Program-made: the position numbers and the translations under genes | Part shown: positions 57,998 to 64,000 of the stretch, piece after piece | How the letters are laid out: every line of letters begins with the position of its first letter | How positions within the stretch are numbered: position 1 is the first letter of the stretch | The notes under the pieces: generated by a model | The model's database searches: none | The model's input: only the letters and a program-made list of their open reading frames with translations | Told to the model about the DNA's origin: nothing | From: Planctomycetota bacterium | GTDB lineage: Bacteria; Planctomycetota; UBA8108; JACQVS01 | DNA length: 64,000 nucleotides | Reading direction: 5' to 3' | Assembly: GCA_028280485.1 (NCBI GenBank) | Contig: JANQLS010000039.1 | Location: 1 to 64,000 of the forward strand

Positions 57998-58017
57998 ATA
58001 TAACTATATGGTTATAT
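57998..58017. promoter_or_regulatory. Inverted repeat operator candidate before the ArsR-type gene
   Basis: Perfect 7-bp arms (ATATAAC at 57998-58004 and GTTATAT at 58011-58017) are separated by 6 bases. The site ends eight bases before the start of the ArsR-family gene. ArsR-type dimers usually bind AT-rich inverted repeats overlapping their own promoters, so it is a good candidate operator. Confidence 0.55.
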
Positions 58018-58024
58018 TTAAGGT

Positions 58025-58336
58025 ATGCTTAATTCAACCTTCGATCTCATCAGCGACCCCACTCGACGCCGAATACTCGATGAACTTAGAATCAGTGAGC
58101 GTTCCGTCAACGAACTCGTGACCACACTGAAGATCAGTCAGCCCGCAGTTTCAAAGCAACTTCGTTCGCTTCGCGAAGCAGGCTTAGTTAACGTTCGAGT
58201 CGAAGCTCAACGTCGCTTTTACAGTCTCAATCCGATGGGATTAAAAGAGATTGAAGAATGGTTGGCACCTTTTCGAATCCTTTGGGAAGAACGATTAGAT
58301 GCTTTAGAAAGAACCCTTGATTCAATGGAGGACTGA
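58025..58336 (+). CDS. ArsR family transcriptional regulator
   Basis: A 103-residue winged-helix repressor of the ArsR/SmtB fold. The sequence FDLISDPTRRRILDELRISE followed by SVNELVTTLKISQPAVSKQL is the recognition helix-turn-helix, and RVEAQRRFYSLNP is the wing. No metal-binding cysteine pair typical of ArsR/SmtB sensors is present, so it is probably not a metal sensor. It is followed after three bases by an AHSA1-type gene. This pairing is common and suggests the regulator controls its neighbour, probably through the palindrome before it. Confidence 0.95.
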   Translation: MLNSTFDLISDPTRRRILDELRISERSVNELVTTLKISQPAVSKQLRSLREAGLVNVRVEAQRRFYSLNPMGLKEIEEWLAPFRILWEERLDALERTLDSMED

Positions 58337-58339
58337 AAC

Positions 58340-58882
58340 GTGGAATGTAATTTCACTAAGGCCGGCGATAAATACGAATTGACCCTCGAACGAACTTTCG
58401 CGCATCCTCCAGAAAAGGTATGGCGAGCATTAACTGAAAGTGAACTTTTAAATCAATGGTTCCCGTGTGAAGTCACGGGTTCCTGGGAGGTGGGAGGAGA
58501 TTTGAAATTTAGATTCCTCCATGGCGAGGATGCCGGCCTCACTGAAGAAGATCTAATTGGGAAAGTTTTAACCGCCGACGCCCCCAACCTCTTGGAATTT
58601 ACTTGGGGAAAGTACCAATATAAAATTGAGCTCGCTGCCCACGAAGATGGTTGTCATTTCCTCTTTACTGAAATCAATCCCAACATTTCAGAAGGAGCAA
58701 GAAGCGCTGCTGGTTGGGAGATGTGCATCGAGAACATCGCACTGATCATCAACGGGGCTCAAATCGCCATGTTTGCCTTCGACAAGTTTAAGGAGAAGTT
58801 TGCTCACTACTCCAAAAAATTTGAACCGACCATGGGGCCTCAGGAAGGACCTCCAGAAGGTTACGTTCCTCCAGAGGAATAA
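58340..58882 (+). CDS. SRPBCC family protein (AHSA1-like)
   Basis: A 180-residue START-fold protein of the AHSA1/SRPBCC family, which has a hydrophobic ligand cavity. Typical features are LTLERTFAHPPEKVWRALTE, LLNQWFPCEVTGSWEVGGD, LLEFTWGKYQYKIEL and GAQIAMFAFDKFKEKF. The start is GTG, three bases after the stop of the regulator. Such proteins are usually partnered with an ArsR-type regulator, as here. The ligand is unknown. Confidence 0.93.
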   Translation: MECNFTKAGDKYELTLERTFAHPPEKVWRALTESELLNQWFPCEVTGSWEVGGDLKFRFLHGEDAGLTEEDLIGKVLTADAPNLLEFTWGKYQYKIELAAHEDGCHFLFTEINPNISEGARSAAGWEMCIENIALIINGAQIAMFAFDKFKEKFAHYSKKFEPTMGPQEGPPEGYVPPEE

Positions 58883-58956
58883 TTTCAACAGCTGGGTTCA
58901 TCAACAGCCTATAAATCAAATGAACTGTTGGAGAACATAAGAAATGGTTTGCCTCA

Positions 58957-61900
58957 TCAACGGCGGTAAGTTCCAAGATTTCGGAAGAACCACAGTCGGA
59001 GTTCAGAGTCCTTCGTCAGCATACTTGGTGTATTTCCTCGACGATCTTTTTTCGTCATCACAGCTCCTCGATCTAATAGGAGCTTGATCACTTCAAGGTG
59101 CCCCCCTATTGCAGCGTGATGCAAGGGGGTTCGCCCCTTGTTGTCGGTATAGTCGACTTTCGCTCCACTACCCAGCAATCTACGGGCAATTTCAAGCTGA
59201 CCGTTACCGGCAGCCTTATGGAGCAAGGTCTCCCCATTTCGGTCGATCTCATTGACGTTGACCCCAGCTAACCATAAAGTTGTGATCATCCCCAATTGGT
59301 TACTCTCTATAGCTAAAGCGAGAGGCGTTGTTCCCCCAGGTGAACTTTTTGTATAGTCTGCTTTTCGTTTGATGAGGAGCTTGACGATTTCGGGCTGCGA
59401 GTTAGAAACCGCATAATGAAGGGGTGTCCAACCATCCACTGCTAAGTTTGGATCTGCTCCCCCATCGAGTAAGATTTCAACCATTTTGAGTCTTCCCCGA
59501 GTTGTCGCCATGACAAGCGGAGTGTTCTTACTCTTGATCATTAGGTTCACTTTGACCCCAGCTTTAACCAAGACCTTGAGCACATCCACATGCCCCTTAC
59601 CAATCGCATAAAAGAGAGCATTGGCACCCGTTTTTTCTGAAACGGCTTGGAGGTCCTCGCCTTGGGCGATGAGTTTTTTGACAATGTTCAGTTCACCCGA
59701 CGCACTCGCTGCGAGCAGAGCAGGAAGAGCCTCTTCCGAGCTAGTTGCGATAACTGTTTGCCCTAATTCCGCGAGCACTGCTACGGCCTTAGGTTTTTTT
59801 TGACTCAATGCGAGGGCCATCGCATTGAATCCTTTATTACTCTTTGCGTTCAAGTTTGCTCCTACTCGATGCAAAGCCCGAATGGCCTCCTCCCGGTCTT
59901 TCCATGCTGCCAAATGAATAGGCTTGTATCCGTGCTTATTACCGATATTCGGATTGGCCCCAGATTTAACCAATAATTCGATAATGTCAGGTAAATTATC
60001 TACTGCCGCACCGTGGAGTGGAGTGTGTCGATTCGAATCAATGACATCAAGGGGTGCACCCTGCTCGATGAGTAATCGAGCGCACTCAACAGAACGAGCC
60101 ATATGAAGAGGGGTGCGATCATTGTCGAGAGCAGCGTCGACTTGAGCTTTATTCTTTAACAATAAGCTCACCACTTCAGGATGGTTTTCGAGTACGGCCC
60201 AGTGAAGAGGGGTTGCTCCATCGCTAGCCTTGGCATTCACTTGTGCTCCCCGCGCAATCAACAACTCAGCGGCGGCTTTCTGCCCCTCTTCAGAAGCGAT
60301 ATGGAGCAATGTTTTTAAACTCTTATTTCTTGCGTGTATGAAGCGAGGGAGTTGATCGAGAGTCTTTTTCAGGTAAGCGGTATCTCCATTCCCCGAGGCA
60401 AGTAATAGTCGGTAAGTAATATTTTTTGCTTTTTCAAGAAGTGACTTCAGCTTCTCATCCCCACGGATGGAAGCAATCTGAATAGCCGTTCGCTTTTGAT
60501 AGTTCTCCTTCCAAAAATCAGCTCCATAGGCCAGTAGAGTGTCAGCGGCATCGTATTGGGAGCTCATAATCGCAATGTGTAAAGGGGTGTTCATAAACTT
60601 ATTAGCCCAATTCACATCGGCCCCGTTCTTTAAAAGAAATAGAACGATCTCTTTAGACCCCACCTCGGCGGCATCATGAAGAGGGCTATTTCCCTTATCA
60701 TCGACCGCTATCGCAGTGCTCACCAAAGGGAAAACAATCTTAACGAGTTCAACTTTATTTGATCTCGCAGCTGCATGAAGGGCAGTACGGCCCTCTGGAT
60801 CTCGATGGTGAACAATACCGGGACGATCTTTTAAAAGCGTTTCCACCTTTGACCGTTGACCCTTGTTAAGAGCATCCTGAAAATCGATAACCGAAAATGC
60901 CCATCGCTTACGAAGGATTTCCACCTCTTTTTTATTCCCCCGACGTTCTGCAATATCGAGTGCAGTATAACCATCCGGTGGATTATCGCGGCTATCAAGC
61001 TTTACAGTCGTACTCGCAATATTAACCTTGGCTCCAGCTTCTAAGAGTAATTCAAGAATCTCATCTCGCCACCTTGCGGGCCCCTCATCCATACAACGAA
61101 TAAGCGTAGTGCGCCCAGTGTTCGATGGGACTTGACCTGCTTTAAGAAGCATTTTAATGATGGTGATGTCACCATTCGTTACTGCTATATCTAAAAGCTT
61201 GTGACCCGGTGGAACTTGAGCCCCTTTCTTCATGACGAGGTCGAGAACTTCATCCGACCTTCCGCTTACCGCCAACTCAGTTATACTCTTTCCCGGAGGC
61301 TCTAGAGATATTGTAGCTCCTTCTTCTAGCATAAACGCAACCAAGGCCCCCCCACCACTCGCAACGGCATAGTGGAAAGGCGTCCAACCCTTAGCGCCGG
61401 GTTTATTGATCTTAGCCCCATGAGAGATGAGGACTCTTGGGTTATCCCAATCTCCACTCTTCGATGCGACATGCAGCAATGAATCACCATTTTGTAACGG
61501 AGTATTAGAATCAATTCCCAATTTTAATATTTTTTCGAGTTTGAAGCGTGAACCGCGACTGACTATTTTATCTACGAGAATGGGAATCCCTTTTGTTTGG
61601 AAAAACTGAATCGGGCGAAGCCCGAATGCAAGATTCAAACTTTCTGTGCGGCCGTCGATAGCAGCAGCTAAAAACTTGAGCACTTGTTCATCACTAAGCG
61701 GCTGCCCTTTTTCAACCAGCTGATTCAGGGCAAAAGAAACATTGTTGACAACCGCAAATGAAATCATCTGATCTCGATGACGCGAAAGATAGCTTTTCAC
61801 GAAACGACCGTCATTAATTAACTCTTTGAAAGTTTCTTCATCCTTTTGACGAATCGCCTCTTTAAGATCACTTTGCCAGCGACTTTCAACATTTAATAGA

Positions 61901-62931
61901 CTGGCGATTCTACTTGCCTTCTCGCGATCCTTTCGCTTTGAAAAGCCTTGCATCTTTTTTCGTAGATCGAGGACGAGATCTTTGGCAGATCGATTTTTTT
62001 TATCACGAAGATTGTGGTCAACCTCCCAATCCAAAAGCAACTCAACTAAGGATTCGTCCATTCGACTCGCAGCGATGTGAAGAGCCGATCGCCCCGTTGA
62101 ATCGACGGCATCTTGCTTGGCTCCACGTTGAAGAAAATATTCTGTCAATTTTTTCGATCCCATCTCACATGCGACGTGAAGAGGAGCCCGACCCCGCTTA
62201 TCACGAATATTGATATCAGCATCATGTTTAAGAAGCAAACCCACCATATCTGTATTCGTCCCGGCCGCTAAATGTAAAGCAGTTCGCCCGTCGCTGAGTT
62301 GCTTATTTGGGTTCCCCCCACCTTCGAGAAGCTCACTTACCCTTGTGAAATTGTTTTGCTGAACGGCCTGAAAGAGGCTCAGCTTGGGTTTAGGTTTAGG
62401 CTTAGCCCTTGGAGTTGAGACACTTGCTCTGGGGGTATTATTGACGACTTGATTAGGGGTAGAATTCTTACTCCTCCTCAAATAGTTGCGTACAGTGGTA
62501 TCCCGGCTACTGAAAGCATAGGAATAAACATCTTTCCCATTACGATCTTTAATTGAAGGGTCAGCTCCAGCTTCAACTAATGCTCGAACCATATCAACAC
62601 CACCACGAGTCTGAATCGCAGTATGGAGTGGAGTTCGACCCCGACCATCAAGGATGTTGGGATGGATCTTACGCTTAAGCAGCAAACGAAGAGCGTCTAA
62701 ACTTTTGAATCGAACGGCATGATGGAGACCACTCTCTTTATCTTCACCAAAAACGGTGTCCAGAACCCAAGGGTCTTCGGTAATCTTTGTTAACTTTTTG
62801 ACATCATTCTTGCTGATCGCAAAGCCAAAGTCGTAACGAGTGCTAAGGCCCCGATGGGCTTTTTTTGACGAGCAGCTAAATCCAATTAAAGACGATGCAA
62901 AAATAAGCAGAACAATGCGTGTGAGCCTCAT
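58957..62931 (-). CDS. Large ankyrin-repeat lipoprotein
   Basis: A 1324-residue protein with a lipoprotein signal (IGFSC, lipidated Cys20), so it is probably anchored in a membrane. It consists almost entirely of ankyrin repeats, for example GRTPLHTAIQTRGGVDMVRA, GNSPLHDAAEVGSKEIVLFL and GRTPLHHAAIGGHLEVIKLL. A non-canonical segment at residues about 330-450 interrupts the solenoid. A proline/lysine-rich linker (PRAKPKPKPKLS) separates the first repeat block from the rest. Such lipoproteins probably scaffold other proteins. It is the second ankyrin protein in the window. No sequence feature points to a specific partner. Confidence 0.93.
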   Translation of the reverse strand: MRLTRIVLLIFASSLIGFSCSSKKAHRGLSTRYDFGFAISKNDVKKLTKITEDPWVLDTVFGEDKESGLHHAVRFKSLDALRLLLKRKIHPNILDGRGRTPLHTAIQTRGGVDMVRALVEAGADPSIKDRNGKDVYSYAFSSRDTTVRNYLRRSKNSTPNQVVNNTPRASVSTPRAKPKPKPKLSLFQAVQQNNFTRVSELLEGGGNPNKQLSDGRTALHLAAGTNTDMVGLLLKHDADINIRDKRGRAPLHVACEMGSKKLTEYFLQRGAKQDAVDSTGRSALHIAASRMDESLVELLLDWEVDHNLRDKKNRSAKDLVLDLRKKMQGFSKRKDREKASRIASLLNVESRWQSDLKEAIRQKDEETFKELINDGRFVKSYLSRHRDQMISFAVVNNVSFALNQLVEKGQPLSDEQVLKFLAAAIDGRTESLNLAFGLRPIQFFQTKGIPILVDKIVSRGSRFKLEKILKLGIDSNTPLQNGDSLLHVASKSGDWDNPRVLISHGAKINKPGAKGWTPFHYAVASGGGALVAFMLEEGATISLEPPGKSITELAVSGRSDEVLDLVMKKGAQVPPGHKLLDIAVTNGDITIIKMLLKAGQVPSNTGRTTLIRCMDEGPARWRDEILELLLEAGAKVNIASTTVKLDSRDNPPDGYTALDIAERRGNKKEVEILRKRWAFSVIDFQDALNKGQRSKVETLLKDRPGIVHHRDPEGRTALHAAARSNKVELVKIVFPLVSTAIAVDDKGNSPLHDAAEVGSKEIVLFLLKNGADVNWANKFMNTPLHIAIMSSQYDAADTLLAYGADFWKENYQKRTAIQIASIRGDEKLKSLLEKAKNITYRLLLASGNGDTAYLKKTLDQLPRFIHARNKSLKTLLHIASEEGQKAAAELLIARGAQVNAKASDGATPLHWAVLENHPEVVSLLLKNKAQVDAALDNDRTPLHMARSVECARLLIEQGAPLDVIDSNRHTPLHGAAVDNLPDIIELLVKSGANPNIGNKHGYKPIHLAAWKDREEAIRALHRVGANLNAKSNKGFNAMALALSQKKPKAVAVLAELGQTVIATSSEEALPALLAASASGELNIVKKLIAQGEDLQAVSEKTGANALFYAIGKGHVDVLKVLVKAGVKVNLMIKSKNTPLVMATTRGRLKMVEILLDGGADPNLAVDGWTPLHYAVSNSQPEIVKLLIKRKADYTKSSPGGTTPLALAIESNQLGMITTLWLAGVNVNEIDRNGETLLHKAAGNGQLEIARRLLGSGAKVDYTDNKGRTPLHHAAIGGHLEVIKLLLDRGAVMTKKDRRGNTPSMLTKDSELRLWFFRNLGTYRR

Positions 62932-63176
62932 TGTTATTCCTCTACCTAGATTGATGACACCCTTTTAAAATTTAGTCAAATGCCTCGACTTAATAAATTG
63001 AGGACAGGCAAATCGCATACCTACATTCTGTATCAATTAAATAATATCAGATCGAAACGAATAAATTACCTGGAGCACTAAAATCCACTGAAATATCAAA
63101 GCAAGTCCCAACGGCTATGGCAAATTTCGGGATTAACGAACTGTTATTGATTTACGCAATCTTGAAAAATTCGCAC

Positions 63177-64000
63177 CTATTTCGTCCCTCGCATCAGCTC
63201 TCGAATGAGAATTAATGCACGCTTAGCCGAATCATATTCAGGATCTATTTCGAGAGCTTTTAGCAACTGCTTCTCTGCTTCTTTATACTTACCCAATCTT
63301 CCTAAGAGATGACCGTAGTCATGATGAATCTGAGGAGATGGAGGTGATGGCCCTAAAGCTTGTTGAAAATAATAAGAAGCTTTTTTGTATTCTTTAGATT
63401 TATAAAATTTTCGAGCGAACTGATGGTACTTCTTCGTTAACTCAACTTTAAGTGTTGCTTCATCAAGCTGATTAGCCCCTACGAAATAAGGAATTCCCGC
63501 TTCAGGAATTTTAGCTTCGAACGCGGCGGCCAAGTAACGATTCATTTCGAGACGACCCAATGGCTTCGTAAACCATCGTCCTTTAAAAGGAGGCGCAAAA
63601 TGATGGAGCTGCTGATTGCCTGCCTTTAATAGCACTGAAGCATCATGGAATACTTCTTTAAAAGAAATGGTTCCTCTATAGAGAGCCACTACATTCATTT
63701 CGGAATCGAGGAGAAAACCCAAGGGAACGGTTAACTTGGGGATCCGATCAAACAAACTCTCTTGAAATGTTCGAATAGCTTCTACCGATTTCGGTTCGAT
63801 AAATCCCCACTGAATTGGAAATTTTATTCGTGCAACTGCCCCTTCAATGGCTTTTTTGAATTCCGGCTTGTCATTGATGAATAATGGCAAGATATTCAAC
63901 TCTTCCGAGTTCAATGACTCCTCTAACTGAGTCAGTTTCTCCAGCTCCTTTTGACAGATCGAACTCAACATATTCCAAATCAGAATGAGTGTAGGTTGAG
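63177..64000 (-). CDS. C-terminal part of a thioredoxin-like/TPR protein (5' end missing)
   Basis: The frame is open beyond the ATG at 63971 to the window edge, giving an upstream sequence PTLILIWNM and then LSSICQKELEKL. This aligns with the thioredoxin-like WATWCxxCRxEL motif, but the first active-site cysteine is Ser (SSIC). A domain with VPLGFLLDSEMNVVALYRG is the thioredoxin cis-Pro/beta region. Two TPR units follow at the C-terminus (ASYYFQQALGPSPPSPQIHHD and KYKEAEKQLLKALEIDPEYD). The architecture is that of the C-terminal half of planctomycete CRTAC1/ASPIC-type secreted proteins, but the N-terminal part is outside the window. The thiol redox function is doubtful. Confidence 0.8.
   Translation of the reverse strand, partial: QPTLILIWNMLSSICQKELEKLTQLEESLNSEELNILPLFINDKPEFKKAIEGAVARIKFPIQWGFIEPKSVEAIRTFQESLFDRIPKLTVPLGFLLDSEMNVVALYRGTISFKEVFHDASVLLKAGNQQLHHFAPPFKGRWFTKPLGRLEMNRYLAAAFEAKIPEAGIPYFVGANQLDEATLKVELTKKYHQFARKFYKSKEYKKASYYFQQALGPSPPSPQIHHDYGHLLGRLGKYKEAEKQLLKALEIDPEYDSAKRALILIRELMRGTK

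Overview
The window looks like a chromosomal segment of a member of the PVC superphylum, most likely a planctomycete with moderate GC (mid-40s percent by eye, not counted). The evidence is two complete pairs of planctomycete-type cytochrome c protein plus Tat-exported partner (PSCyt1/DUF1549/DUF1553 with DUF1501, and DUF1587/1592/1588/1585 with DUF1552). A Ser/Thr kinase with WD40 repeats is fused by stop/start overlap to its ECF sigma factor. There are also DUF1080, DUF3472 and CotH-kinase proteins, and many very large secreted proteins. Verrucomicrobiota cannot be excluded from this window alone. No rRNA, tRNA, CRISPR array, transposase or phage gene was seen.

Layout. 1-211 is a dense array of short hairpins with a 48-bp direct repeat. 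0.2-4.8 kb is a 1516-residue secreted protein with six Gly-Tyr/Trp repeats, a PD40-type propeller and a dockerin-like tail. 5-7.1 kb holds two small membrane proteins and hemN. 7.4-9.6 kb is a lactonase-type propeller protein. 9.7-26.3 kb is a run of giant minus-strand surface proteins (F-type-lectin/discoidin, CotH, PKD and coiled-coil modules), interrupted by one plus-strand DUF3472 gene. 26.6-30.6 kb is the kinase/sigma pair. 30.7-32.9 kb carries lipoproteins, including DUF1080 and GH16 glycan-active proteins. 33.3-37.1 kb is the first cytochrome c/DUF1501 operon. 37.3-46.9 kb has two more CotH proteins, one fused to an alpha/beta-hydrolase and one to ankyrin repeats. Between them lies a three-gene operon encoding a small possible DNA-binding protein, a degenerate CoaX-like protein and a 127-residue protein. 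47.1-55.3 kb has two dockerin-tailed proteins around the second cytochrome c/DUF1552 operon and a CPBP protease. 55.9-64 kb has a phosphoesterase, an ArsR/AHSA1 pair, a 1324-residue ankyrin lipoprotein, and the C-terminal part of a thioredoxin-like/TPR protein cut by the window end.

How it fits together. Most of the coding capacity is exported. Seven proteins share a C-terminal pair of dockerin-type calcium loops ending in FLG or a close variant, and most follow it with a cysteine-rich tail. That looks like a common sorting or anchoring signal, not a cellulosome, because no cohesin is present. Three secreted CotH-type kinase-fold proteins share one beta-sandwich module with each other, and one of them also carries the dockerin-like tail. 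GH16, DUF1080, DUF3472, lectin-like and hydrolase modules suggest attachment to and degradation of complex carbohydrates. The sigma/kinase pair is a possible regulator, but nothing in the sequence proves which genes it controls. Intergenic regions carry a family of inverted repeats (core around AGCCCGAAGCGTGAGCGAGG) at three loci, and several strong bidirectional terminators between convergent genes.
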